From Tridacna crocea (taxonomy: Eukaryota; Mollusca; Bivalvia; Cardiida; Cardiidae): a DNA stretch of 64,000 bases. The stretch is from contig OX031069.1 of the NCBI GenBank assembly GCA_943736015.1, positions 42,876,728-42,940,727 on the forward strand, read 5' to 3'. The translations under genes were made by a program, and so were the position numbers. Below are positions 32,585 to 43,081 of the stretch, in pieces. The notes under the pieces are model-generated. The model was given only the letters and a program-made list of their open reading frames with translations, had not been told where the DNA came from and did no database searches. Numbering within the stretch: position 1 is the stretch's first letter; the number at the start of each line of letters is the position of its first letter.

Positions 32585-33644
32585 AAGCTTTTTTGACCAA
32601 TCTTGGCAGCTTTTGTCTCACTAACTCATCGGTAAATATCGTGTAACATCGATGTCTATAGGGGCCGTAGACTTTAGCAACTGAATCACACTGCTTGATG
32701 TTGGGTGGTAAATATAAGAACAAAGAAGTACTTCTTGAGATATATAATTGAATTTATTCCCTTTTAGTTGCGATGGTGCCATTTAGTAAACTGTCATTCT
32801 GGATAATAGTTTTACAAGTACATCGGTACGCTTTCTCAAAATGCTAGTTTGAAACTAGCTGAGCGTTTTTACCTTTAACGACGTATATGACAAATGTGGA
32901 TGCGCATCCCACTGCGCATATATTTTTGTCGTGGATATTGAATCAAAAGTGCACATATGCATTTTTTTGTACATAATAGCAATACTTTTGGTGCGCTGAA
33001 ACAAGTAGTCTTTCTTCGGGTCGTATTTGTGGAGAAAAAAGAAAAAGATCTTTGAACTGTCACCGAGAAATGATTAAAATGCTGCTGACAGTGCGGTTAT
33101 TTTTGCTTATTGTTTAGAATGATAAACACTGTCAGTGTTGAAATTAAAAAAAAATGTCCGTTAGAAAGTTTGTATTCTTTAGTTTCCTTAATTCGATCAA
33201 ATTAATTCCCTTTTTTATTCAATTGTCTATACATAACATGCGTGTTTGTACATTTATCATGCTCAAAACTAGGCTTTCATATATTTCTGTGCTAAATGTA
33301 CATGAGTGTTCATTCAGATGATGAATACATGTGTTTGTATATCTTTCTTAAAGAAAAACGCTTTAAACCCATTGTGACACGCATTTTGGCTCTGAATCAG
33401 GCAAATTTCTCAGAAACGAGCACGGGTGCCCACATCTCTTTTTTTTCACTGTAATCCCCGAGAGACATAATGAGCTTTGTATGTGCCAAGTTTAAAAAAA
33501 TCTGTCCGTTAAAAAAAAAACCTTCCATATACGTCCCTATATATTATAAAAAAAAAATCGAAGAAAGGTTGGGTCATGACCTTAACATTAATGCACTGAA
33601 CTCACAAATTTATTTTGTTCTTTTACAATAACTTGAAATTAAGA
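32585..33644. other. No recognisable feature
   Basis: AT-rich with homopolymers; no shared repeat or supported exon. Confidence 0.35.
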
Positions 33645-33833
33645 AATATTGCCCCAAGAGGTCATCGGTATCCTGGAGGGAAACTATCAGATCACAATTA
33701 TGACTGGTAACAAACCATTTTGTTTCATCTGAAGCACTTTGGTAAAAATATGGCCAGTCAGACACTGAAGGTATTTATCGAATATTTCGACGCAGTTGAT
33801 GGAATTACTCCCCGTGAATTATGTCTTTACCCC
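33645..33833 (+). repeat. Dispersed repeat V, copy 2, cut by A18
   Basis: CCCCAAGAGGTCATCGGTATCC, ACAAACCATTTTGT, GGCCAGTCAGACACTGAAGG and GTGAATTATGTCTT align with V1. Similarity stops at the TTAA where A18 begins. Confidence 0.55.
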
Positions 33834-33835
33834 TT

Positions 33836-34065
33836 TTAACTCTTTGCCACACGACAAAATTTTAGACTGGTTCAAATTGAAAGTATTTGCAGACGACAAA
33901 ATAAAAGTGACTGAAAAATTGAAATTTGTTCTGGGAAGGGTAGAAAACACTGTGGGAAAAGGAGGAAATGCTGGTTACCAACATTTTCTCCTTTTCCTAC
34001 AGTGTTTTCAAAAGGCTTCTTTCTCAGGGGCTTCAAAAGTAGGGATAGTGTGGTAATGGGTTAAG
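33836..34065 (-). mobile_element. Family A hairpin MITE (A18)
   Basis: TTTAACTCTTTGCCACACGAC start and TGTGGTAATGGGTTAA end. Hairpin arms carry compensating-looking changes (ACACTGTGGG against CCTACAGTGT). Confidence 0.9.
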
Positions 34066-34097
34066 CTAAGAAGTGCGACTCGATGACATTTTTGCGA

Positions 34098-34138
34098 TCT
34101 ACAGTCTGTTTTTGAATCTACACCGTCCAATAGGTTGA
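34098..34138. mobile_element. Family B fragment
   Basis: CGATCTACAGTCTG and TGAATCTACACCGTCC only. Confidence 0.4.
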
Positions 34139-34332
34139 GATATCAATAAATGGTTTTTTGGCATCAAAATGCAAGTTTCACTCTAGTTACGTGTATACAG
34201 TAGTAGTTCAGGTGTTAACTGATCATCCTGTTGTTGCTGCAAAGAAGGTGACAGTTATCTTTATTCAACCGGCAGGATGCTTCGCTTTGTCCATTTATTG
34301 TACATTTATTACCGCCTTATTACACCTATTTA

Positions 34333-34462
34333 TGAAAAATGCTCTGTCAAAAAGGTAATTAAATGCTTCTCCGAAAGGTATCGGACCATGTCGAAACATT
34401 TTGGTATTTGTAAATATTCTGCGTGTCCAAGGAACGTTCTACCTCATAATTCAAACTATTTT
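34333..34462 (+). mobile_element. Family C element without hairpin (C9)
   Basis: AATGCTCTGTCAAAAAGGTAATTAAATGC, CCGAAAGGTATCGG, CATGTCGAAAC, then TCTGCGTGTCCAAGG and TCTACCTCATAATTC. The central palindrome is deleted. Confidence 0.5.
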
Positions 34463-35689
34463 TACGCAAATGGATTTATTGATACATGACTTTGTGACAA
34501 CTTGCATGGTTTGATGCATCGCAGAGATGTATTAACCTTGCCCCCTTTAGCTGGCGTCGCTCGTGCGCATGCGTGCGTGTGTTCTTGTCTTTCTTGTTGT
34601 TGTTGTAGGTAGGGGTTTAACCAGTACTAGACTGGATCGCTAGATGAAGGACGCTCCTGATGGACGACTCCTGCAGTGTCCATCAAACCAAGAACATTTG
34701 ACTTACAAAAGTACCGCCACAGTAATAAGGCTAAATTGGACCCTTCAATTACTTTATTTACTGACAACGCCAAAGTGTAGACATTCCATTACAAAATGGT
34801 GAAAAAATGATAGTTTGTTTCCGGTCTCATCCATTCACATGACCCACTTATGACATAACTGTTTGTATTGATATTGACATAATTGTTTGTAATGTAATAG
34901 AGAGTCTCTTTCATTATTGATAATAATAGTTATTGAATTAGTTGGGTCATGTTGTTTCCCATCCCCATAGGATCGTGAAAGTCTGTTCTGTATAGTTTTA
35001 TTATTATTATAAATGTCTTTATGTACTTTCTGCCACGACTAGTTCCCTTTGTTTGAGTATGAGATTGGTATTCTCACGAAATTTCCCTCTAACGAACAAC
35101 GAAAACATGCTATTTTCACTGAAGAAACAATTGACAGTACATACGTCATTAATATTTCATGAAGTTAGATATGTTTAAATTGCGTCGAACGTTGTGGCTA
35201 AATTTGGCGCTGGATCTCTCTGCTGGTACTGCCTCAAATGGTGAACCGTCTGTGAAAAATATTTACCTTTAGTGGACTACAACAAGACCAGAATAATTCA
35301 TTGCTATCTTGCAGCAACGTCGTACACATGAAAATATTGGTACATTAGTCTTGTAACTGTCTAAAGCTCATATGTATAGTACAAAGGTTTCCTTTTTGGT
35401 TTGTTCAGATTATATATCTGCTTTCTCCCTTCAGGCAGATGTATTTTCACCCATGTTATCTTTATTACTCGATGAACCTTCTAACGAATCACCCTGAACT
35501 TCTACGATCCCTCTGAATGAAAGATCTTGCAAACGTGGTGATACCACATTCCACTAAGAGTCAATGGTGCCTACATAAACCTAATACCGTACAAGTTTTT
35601 TGTTGTTGTTGTTGTTGTATTCATATACCAGTGCAGATAACTAAAAGGAGGATTGTTTGAAGATAAAAAGGTTTAAAATTAATGTAATG
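34463..35689. other. No recognisable feature
   Basis: Mostly unique-looking; a (GTT)n run lies at 35599-35618. Confidence 0.35.
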
Positions 35690-35795
35690 ATGCGGAAACG
35701 TCTGTGAGAAAAGGATCTGTTGCTTGTCCTCCCACAACGTTTTCAGAGGTTGTTTAGCGCTGCAGTGCTGAGTTGTTGAAGGTTATTGGGTTTAT
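35690..35795 (-). mobile_element. Possible decayed family A copy
   Basis: GTCTGTGAGAAAAGGATCTGTTGC ... CCTCCCACAACGTTTTCAGAGG keeps the hairpin bases only in part. Confidence 0.25.
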
Positions 35796-36369
35796 GCATC
35801 AGGTTGTTCAAAAGCATTTATGTTGAAACATGGTATATCCCGACATGTTGTAAAGTCAGTAACGCTAGCATAGCTTACAGCAATTTTACATTACAAACAC
35901 GACTATGAGTCAGTTCCTTCATTATCATCTTATACAGATGTTCATCATACAACTATATACACCCCTAAACGTAATACGGCGTCTTGAGTGGCTTTTTGAC
36001 TAATTTTGATGGTTTTCATATTTTCTCCTTTGCTTTAGTTTACCCACCTTTACTGATGTTTTTGTTGAAGTGCCCTTTTAGAAGAAAGTGTAAGCTCTGT
36101 CACTTAGCAAATTTATAAATTAGACCCAGCATTTCTTTAAGAATGGTTGGTAAATACAAATCCCGAAAAAATACAGTGTGTCGGTAAGTGAGCCGTGGTC
36201 GCGATGTACTTTAACTGAAAAAGACTCATCAAAACGGCGTAAGGTACAATTCAACCAATCTGTCCTCATATCTTGCTGACCAATGGACGCCAAGTATCAA
36301 GTTTCTCTGAGCTCTAAAACTGGAGAAAGTCTTCATAACTTTTTCTGTTGAATGAGTTTAAATAATTAA

Positions 36370-36548
36370 ACATTCATACGGGTAGTGAAACCCAAAAATT
36401 TTGCTTTTGTGGGGTAGTTGGGGGATAAACATATCTCCTAATGGGTAAGCCTTAGATGAAAATCAGACTGCACGTTCTGTGCTGTCTGACGATGACTAAT
36501 ACTGTCTGCAAGGGGTCCTAAAGTTGCGCTGAGAAGCAGTGCAAGGAT
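36370..36548 (+). mobile_element. Family B element, diverged (B11)
   Basis: AGTGAAACCCAAAAATTTTGC, ATATCTCCTAATGGG, core CAGACTGCACGTTCTGTGCTGTCTG, tail GTCCTAAAGTTGCGCTGAGAAGC. Confidence 0.7.
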
Positions 36549-37490
36549 AAAAGTTATCGATCTAATTTCCTCACGGCATTACATTTTGTAGACAACAATC
36601 CGCCTTCAACTTCCGGTCGACCGCCGTAACAAGGGCTTGTTAGGATGGAACGAGTACGCGTGTATCTTCTTATCTCGATACTGAACGTTTATTGGCCAGC
36701 TAAATAGATTCAATCAAGTTTTTAAGTTAATGATACAAGCCCAAGTATTGCAACTTAAAAGTATTTTTACCTGCAAATTTCTCACAGCATCAGACAGTGT
36801 GGTATCTCGATGAGGCTGCACAGGCTCTTCTTATTCCATTATGTCCATGCATAAAATGTTGTGAATTGCGCCTCACAAGATACTGGTAATTTGACCTTTT
36901 AGTTACAAATACCAGACTCACCAAACCAAAGTCCCACTGCGCAAAAAAACCACTAATCATTCGCTGTTCGAACTTCTGCAACGAAGAAAGAAAAGCAGTG
37001 GTTACCGATAAGATCCTTCAAGATAGAATATTCCTTGATTTGTAAACACGAGTAAAAATAGAACATGTTAAAACAAATGGAGTTGAGGACGTGATGGAAT
37101 CAGGACAAAGTAAGGAATATAGCTTTTGTAAAGCAACGATATAACGTAGAACCAACCACAAATTAACCTTTAAATGAACCACTATGTGGGCTATTTAGTA
37201 TTGAAAAAATGCAGAACAAATGTGGATGCAGAATGCATAGACTTTAACTCTTAGTAGCGGGGAGGGCGAAGAGAGGTCTTTGTAAAATTGCAATAGCTGT
37301 GCAGTGCTATGACAAAGATCTCGGAAAGTACATATTGAAAGTACAGGGAAATATGTTGCATGCTAGAGCAAGTCCTCTGCGTCCAAACGACAAAGTTCTT
37401 TCGAAAACATTTCAGACAACATTGCGCACTTCCTATTGGCCGTTTTCTAACTGCAGCCAACGTGATTTTTACATGTGAACCGTACTCTGG
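36549..37490. other. No recognised feature; possible B scrap near 36788
   Basis: CATCAGACAGTGTGGTATC and GAGGCTGCACAGGCTC (36788-36833) hint at a B or C remnant. The rest is unassigned. Confidence 0.3.
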
Positions 37491-37560
37491 CTGCCGAATG
37501 GTTTAGCCAATCAGAAGTTGTGCTACTTTCAAATTTACAACATTATTTCTTAACACTTCT
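37491..37560. mobile_element. Family J fragment
   Basis: GAATGGTTTAGCCAATCAGAAGTTGTGCTACTTTCAAAT matches the right half of J1 from its centre outward. Confidence 0.55.
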
Positions 37561-37574
37561 CCTGCTGAAAAATT

Positions 37575-37761
37575 AAATTAAATGAAACTTTTCAAGCCAA
37601 TAGTAAAAACCCAAACGATGCTATTTCAAATGGATTTTGTAAAAGAAAAAGATTTCCATATCGGACAGTGTAGATCCAAGATCAGACTGCACGTTCTGTG
37701 CAGTCTGATCTTGATCTACCCTGTCCGCAAAAGGTCAGCAAGTCGCGACTATCAGGATAAA
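37575..37761 (+). mobile_element. Family B element, long and well preserved (B13)
   Basis: The core 37662-37726 is a near-perfect hairpin (CTGCACGTTCTGTGCAG). Left flank AATAGTAAAAACCCAAACG and right flank AAAAGGTCAGCAAGTCGCG are both present. It joins A20 directly at GGTTAAG. Confidence 0.9.
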
Positions 37762-37992
37762 GGTTAAGCCTTTCCCAAACGACAAATTTCAGACTCTTCC
37801 AAACTGAAAGAGTCTGCAGACAACAATTTTAAATTTGATGAAAAATGGTAGAAAGTTCTCCTAAAGGGTAGAAAACACTGTGGGAAAAGGGGAAATTGCT
37901 CGTTACGAGCAATTTCTCCTTTTCCCGTAGTGTTTTCAAAAGACTTGTAATGTAGACACGTAAAAACCTGGGCTTGTTTGGGAAAAGGTTAA
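37762..37992 (-). mobile_element. Family A element with variant hairpin centre (A20)
   Basis: The centre is AAATTGCTCGTTACGAGCAATTT instead of the usual GCTGGTTACCAGC, yet fully palindromic. Both arms therefore changed together, or the centre was replaced. Confidence 0.85.
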
Positions 37993-38420
37993 GAACGATG
38001 GAGGAATCTGGACCCTGATTCATGATACCGGTTTTTTAACATGTTTTTGTATTACTTTCAAAATACACGGAAGGGATGAGAAAGATTGGTGTGATATGTA
38101 CTGAACTTCTCTATCATCCCAAAAACCTGATGAAATATATATTTTGATCTTCTGAATTGAGTTTTAAAATTACTTGCGGCTTAAACAAATACTTTAATGG
38201 ATATTTGTAATAAAAATCGTTTCTGTCTTTCTAGTTCGAACAAGGGAGTCATTTACTGACGTTTTGTGTACAAACATAACCATGAAGAAGAAAGGGCGAA
38301 TAGCAAGCAGATAATCTGTTACTTTGTTATTTTCGAATAACCGTTGTGAATATTTTCAAAAACTGTCATGTTTTTATTATGACTCCAAAATATTTTCGAA
38401 AGCTATGCAGTTTTCTTTAG
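37993..38420. other. No recognisable feature
   Basis: AT-rich unique-looking sequence. Confidence 0.35.
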
Positions 38421-38473
38421 GCAAAATAATAGATACTTCTGGTGTGATAATTCTTGAAAATAAAGTTATTGAA
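38421..38473 (+). CDS. Very tentative small exon
   Basis: A TTTTCTTTAG acceptor precedes 53 bases and a GTAAGT donor at 38474. The only open frame starts at the third base and reads KIIDTSGVIILENKVIE. The sequence is AT-rich like its surroundings and short enough to arise by chance. No family was recognised. Confidence 0.15.
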
Positions 38474-38611
38474 GTAAGTTTTATATTTGTTTTATCTGAC
38501 CAATTGAAGAATATTGCATTGCTGTATCTACACTGTATATAATGTATACAGTTGTTATCATGGAAATATTTGCTATATTAGCGATAAGAATTTATTTATC
38601 GTGACAAAAGC

Positions 38612-38839
38612 TTAACTCTTTACCAAACGACAAAATTTTGGACTAGTCCAAATTGAAAGCATTTGCAGATGACAAAATTTATGTGACTAGAAAATTGAAT
38701 TGTAATTTTGGAATGGTAGAAAACATGGTGAAAAAGGAGAAAATGCTGGTTACCAGCATTTTCTCCTTTTCCCATAATGTTTTCAAAAGCTTTCCTTCTC
38801 AGGGTCGTTAAAAGTTGGGATTGTATGGTAAAGAGTTAA
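38612..38839 (-). mobile_element. Family A hairpin MITE, clean ends (A21)
   Basis: The best boundary example: TTAA (38612-38615), CTCTTTACCAAACGAC ... TATGGTAAAGAG, TTAA (38836-38839). The outer bases are AAAGC and GCTTT. The hairpin centre is GCTGGTTACCAGC. Confidence 0.92.
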
Positions 38840-39194
38840 GCTTTATACATCAAACGACGCCTTCAGTCGGAGAACATCTCTCTTATGCACCATTTCCAGA
38901 GTATATATGGGTGACCCTTCTTGCTATGTCAATTCAACTGTCAAAATCAATTTTATGTGAGATTTGTTTTATTGTTCGATTTAAGTTTAAACCGCTATAA
39001 ATAAAATGCTTCTACTGAATTATTACTTTTTGAATCTTGAACATATCATGATACTCTTTTGAAGTAAATGAAGCCATTTCGTGAAACCCACGTCTCTCTG
39101 TTGTGGTCTCCTATTTCATTCTCTTCTTTATTATAGCACAGTTCTAGACTTGCCCAAATGGCCAAGAGGACACGTGCTATATGACTGAAATGAC

Positions 39195-39285
39195 ACTGTG
39201 CAATAATAGGTTCGAAACGTCGTTGTGGGAAACGTAGAAAATGGTGTTTTCTAAAGCCTTCCTGAAAATGGTCGTGTAAATTCGG
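39195..39285 (-). mobile_element. Possible family A remnant
   Basis: TTGTGGGAAACGTAGAAAATGG then TTTTCTAAAGCCTTCCTGAAAATGGTCGT; the hairpin is lost. Confidence 0.35.
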
Positions 39286-39289
39286 CAAA

Positions 39290-39425
39290 ACTGGTCCTTG
39301 AACATGTATAAAATTGACCGATAAGAAAAAGTTTCGGCCGAGGCCAGCCTGCACGGACTGTGCAGGCTGGCCTGGGTCGAAACTTTTTGTAGATACATTA
39401 AGCACTGTTTCACAGAACGCGGTAC
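39290..39425 (-). mobile_element. Family C element (C10)
   Basis: Core 39326-39388: AAAAAGTTTCGGCCGAGG, centre CAGCCTGCACGGACTGTGCAGGCTG, return TGGGTCGAAACTTTTT. The centre is intermediate between C and B cores. Confidence 0.85.
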
Positions 39426-39501
39426 ATATGAATTGAAAGATTATGTTTTTTTATAATAATTCATTCAAACTATCACTAAAGGTTATCGGTGAAAAGGTAC
39501 A

Positions 39502-39587
39502 ATATCATCGGTTTACTTCAAAAACCTCGTAACTACAGCTTGATTCAAGCTGTAGTTACGAGGTTTTTGAAGTAAACCGACGATATG
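39502..39587. mobile_element. Family G palindrome (G4)
   Basis: Near-perfect 38-bp arms with a GATTC loop. Only ATCATCGG against CCGACGAT differs near the ends. Confidence 0.92.
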
Positions 39588-39925
39588 CAAATATCCATAC
39601 TTATATGAGACTCCCTGGGGAGGGAACCATGTTATCCAGCAGGTCTCTCAAACTTTATGTTTTTTTTTTTGTGGAAGGGTGGCATGTTTTCTGACATAAG
39701 GTCTGGTAGAAATATTTATCACCGTCCATTGGGACCACAAGTATATCGTTTGTAACATGGAATGGATTTTTAAGCTGAAACTCTGTAAGAGACAATTGTG
39801 TATTTATCAGGATATTAAATTTTGGATATTGGCTGTAAAGGTTACAGCACTTGCTTATGTCTGACGAGATGAGGTCTTCGGTACCGGTTGATGCGATATG
39901 GGCGTATTCTTCAGGAAAACTTGTG
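39588..39925. other. No recognisable feature
   Basis: Unique-looking sequence with a poly-T run near 39660. Confidence 0.35.
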
Positions 39926-40170
39926 CCGGTGTAATTCAGAAAAATTATCCTCCCCTACAAAGTGACCCATGGGTCATTTCTCTACGTCGAGGAATAACCC
40001 GGGTCATTATACTATGTAGAGAAATAGGCCCAGGGTCATCATTCTACGTAGAGAAATGACCCCAGAGGGTCTTTTCTCTGCGTAGAATAATGACCCGGGT
40101 CATTCCCTACGTAGAGAAATGACTCATTGGTCACTTTGTACGGGAGGGTCATTTCTCTGCATTACACCGG
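39926..40170. mobile_element. Family H element, longest copy (H2)
   Basis: CCGGTGTAATTCAGAAAAAT at the left and ATTTCTCTGCATTACACCGG at the right. Five or more inner ATGACCC/GGGTCAT units alternate with TCTACGTAGAGAAATGACCC, so the element can fold in several registers. Confidence 0.85.
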
Positions 40171-40276
40171 AAATTGCAAAACTTGCTAACTGAATAGGAT
40201 ACTTTGTACTAGACTTTCATCCTTGCAATGATTGTTAAAGGAATTGTATATACCTGGTGGCATTTATTGTTCCGAT

Positions 40277-41180
40277 AGAAACTTGTTTATCTGAATATTT
40301 GGCCAAAAGCCCTATTCATTATGTCACTTGCTTATCTGTCAAGATATCTTGACAAGGCTCTTTCAATGTGTCGCTTGTTTATTTATTTGCATACTTGGCC
40401 AAGGCTCTAATCATTGTGTCTCTTGTTTATCTATCAAGATATCTGGCCAAGGCTCTAATCATTGTGTCGCTTGTTTATTTATTTGCATATTTGGCCAAGG
40501 CTCTAATCATTGTGTCTCTTGTTTATCTATCAAGATATCTGGCCAAGGCTCTAATCACTGCGTCGCTTGTGTATTTATTTGCATACTTGGCCAAGGCTCC
40601 AATCATTGTGTCTCTTGTTTATCTATCAAGATATCTGGCCAAGGCTCTAATCACTGCGTCGCTTGTGTATTTATTTGCATACTTGGCCAAGGCTCCAATC
40701 ATTGTGTCTCTTGTTTATCTATCAAGATATCTGGCCAAGGCTCTAATCACTGCGTCGCTTGTGTATTTATTTGCATACTTGGCCAAGGCTCCAATCATTG
40801 TGTCTCTTGTTTATCTATCAAGATATCTGGCCAAGGCTCCAATCACTGCGTCGCTTGTTTATTCATTTGCATACTTGGCCAAGGCTCCAATCATTGTGTC
40901 TCTTGTTTATCTATCAAGATATCTGGCCAAGGCTCTAATCATTGTGTCGCTTGTTTATTTATTTGCATATTTGGCCAAGGCTCCAATTATTGTGTTACTA
41001 GCTTATATATCTGGATATTTGGCCAAGGTTCTAATTATTGCGTAACTTGCTTGATATGTATCTGGATATTTTGCCAAAGGCTGTGTATACCCTATAGTCA
41101 TTGCGTAACTTCCTTACGCATCAATGTATTTGACGAAAGGCTCAAATCATTGCGTCACTTGCTAATGTTTCGGGATCTGT
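40277..41180 (+). repeat. Higher-order minisatellite, 48-bp unit in 96-bp dimers
   Basis: Unit type a contains TTATCTATCAAGATATCTGG and type b contains TATTTATTTGCATACTTGG; both share CCAAGGCTCTAATCA. They alternate strictly through the core (about 40370-40980) and decay at both edges. Because 48 is a multiple of 3 and stops are absent, two plus-strand frames stay open for 225 and 289 codons. These encode 16-residue repeats (such as CVSCLSIKISGQGSNH or SLVYLSRYLAKALITA). No promoter, splice site or codon bias supports translation, so I treat it as non-coding satellite. Confidence 0.9.
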
Positions 41181-41248
41181 GGCCTTTGGTACTATAGTAT
41201 TTGGGATACGGGCTTGTTCATTAGGAACTTTTGTCCTGTGCACTGTCC

Positions 41249-41520
41249 TATATGGCTTGCAACACGCGAAAAGGGGCATTCGGACATTTGCGTAAACAGT
41301 CGTCTCGGATCAGCCTGCACTTGCCGCGCAGGCTGATCCGAGACGACACTTTACGACTTTGATTAGATTTTGTGCTACAATAGACTTGCGCAAAGCAGAA
41401 AATTACATAGAAACGGAAAGTGTCGTTTCGGATTAGCCTGCGCCGAATGCGCAGGCTTATCCGAGACGAGACTTTACGCAAATATCCGAATGCACCTTTT
41501 CGTGTGTTGCATGCCATATG
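41249..41520. mobile_element. Family E double-hairpin element (E3)
   Basis: Ends TATATGGCTTGCAACACGCG and GTGTTGCATGCCATATG. Left core GCCTGCACTTGCCGCGCAGG, right core GCCTGCGCCGAATGCGCAGG. Both hairpins are intact. Confidence 0.88.
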
Positions 41521-41544
41521 GTACTGAATTAGCTACCGGAGCTT

Positions 41545-41722
41545 GGCTAAAACCATAGTAGGAAAAGAAGAAAATAGTATAGACCAGCATTCTCTCTGTT
41601 TCAAAAATATTTCCAATGCTTTCGCCAAAAACAAAAACATCACTGATCAAATACTAATTCGTTGTCTGCAGAAACTTTCAATTTTGAATGGTTTACAATA
41701 ATGCTGTCTGGTAGAGCTAAAA
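41545..41722 (+). mobile_element. Family A element, worn (A23)
   Basis: CCATAGTAGGAAAAGAAGAAAATAG, CCAGCATTCTC, TTGTCTGCAGAAACTTTCAATTTTG, CTGTCTGGTAGAG. Confidence 0.55.
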
Positions 41723-41929
41723 CAATCGTCACAAAGCATGAAATACTAGCCTCCTTTTCACTAACCAGTCTGCATGATTATTGTTTAAAATCTCTTGAAA
41801 AGACTGGTTATCTGCTTGGCCGAGCAAGAATATCTCGAACAAAATCAATCTGATTGTTTTCCACTAAATAGTCTTAAAATTTAAAGTAGTAAATCACGTA
41901 GACGGGTTGCTGAAAACGAGGCTAGCTTG

Positions 41930-42160
41930 TATTAAAAGCCACACAATCCCGACTTTTAACGACCCTAGGAAAGACAGCCTTTGAAAACATTGTGGGAAAA
42001 GGAGAAAATGCTGGTTTACCAGCATTTTCTCCTTTTCTCACAATGTTTTCTACCCTTTCCAAAACAAATTTCAAACTTTTGATTAACATTTATTTTGTCG
42101 TCTGCAAATGCTTTCAATTTGGACTGGTCCAGAATTTTGTCGTTTGGTAAAGAGTTAACA
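41930..42160 (+). mobile_element. Family A hairpin MITE (A24)
   Basis: ATTAAAAGCCACACAATCCCG start and CGTTTGGTAAAGAGTTAA end. The centre is GCTGGTTTACCAGC (one extra T). Confidence 0.88.
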
Positions 42161-42360
42161 CGTAGTCAGCTAAGCGCCACTCGGTGACTTTTTGCGGACA
42201 ATGTAGATCAAGATTGTGCAGTCTGATCTAAGATCTACACTGTCGCTGTCCCACAGGAAGATATTTTTCCAAGGAAAAAAAAAGAAATATTAAAATAGCA
42301 AATTTAAGGCTTTTTACTATTGGCTTGAAAATTTCTCCTTATTTTGCAAGTTCATATTTA
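42161..42360 (-). mobile_element. Family B element, long copy (B14)
   Basis: Tail GTAGTCAGCTAAGCGCCACTC first, then the hairpin (42197-42246, short loop), then AGATATTTTTCC ... AAATAGCAAATTTAAGG and TACTATTGGCTTG, matching the B left flank in reverse. It directly follows A24. Confidence 0.75.
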
Positions 42361-42568
42361 AAATTTGGAATTAAAACTGAATTCAGGAAAGATGACAAAC
42401 ACATCTTTTTTCTATGTCAGTTCAGATATATGAATTATTCAAAACAGACGCATACTTTTCATCGTTAATCCCAGAAACCACGTGACGCATGACATGTGAC
42501 CTCACTGGTACCAGCGTCTACGCGTTTATCCAAATTGACAAGAATTAATCGTTGTTCTTGATTCACAG

Positions 42569-42752
42569 TTTTTTCTATGACGTTTCTCCTCTTTTCCGCC
42601 CTATCGGAGATCGCTTGAAAGCAGCAATTCGAAGTCGCTTCACGGAGTTAGGCATCGACAACAACTATTGGCTTAGCGCATCGCAAAAAAAAACCACCTT
42701 TTGTCATTTGTGTCAGGGAAAATTGTTGCCCTCTATTAGGCTGGAATACTAA
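42569..42752 (+). CDS. Possible terminal exon, unidentified protein
   Basis: A TTGTTCTTGATTCACAG acceptor ends at 42568. The frame in register with 42570 is open to a TAA at 42750. Mid-exon residues include PIGDRLKAAIRSRFTELGID and NNYWLSASQKK. An AATAAA polyadenylation-like signal lies at 42798-42803. GC is higher than in neighbouring sequence. The C-terminal part (after an AAAAAAAA-type run) looks less protein-like, so a frameshift or chance frame is possible. It is not part of any repeat family noticed here. Confidence 0.25.
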
Positions 42753-42852
42753 GAGTAAATTTACGAATTAAAGTGCCTTGTGTTGTTAAACGCTTGTAAT
42801 AAAATATTATGACTTTGCTGAAAAGTTTTGGTTCTTTGTAGATAAAATGAGT

Positions 42853-43033
42853 CAGGTGTAACGTTGTAAAGTGACCCCCATAGAATAATGACCCCTAGTC
42901 ATTATTTTATATAGAATATGGACCCCCCGGTCATTATTTTATAAAGAATATGGACCCCCGGTCCATATTCTATATAAAATAATGACCGGGGGGTCATTAT
43001 TCTATGGGGGTCACTTTACAACGTTACACCGGC
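42853..43033. mobile_element. Family H hairpin element with long arms (H3)
   Basis: Left GTGTAACGTTGTAAAGTGAC and right GTCACTTTACAACGTTACAC are perfect inverse copies, and the arms extend inward through CCCATAGAATAATGACC. A second inner stem is made of TATAGAATATGGACC and GGTCCATATTCTATA. Almost the whole element folds into one hairpin. Confidence 0.9.
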
Positions 43034-43081
43034 AACACGAAAGAGTACATTTCTATTCAGATTCACCGTCAACCATTTTTC

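Noticed and set aside
40328..41197. 289- and 225-codon open frames as a secreted or membrane repeat protein
   Set aside because: The frames follow from a stop-free 48-bp satellite unit; two frames are open at once and no gene signals are present.
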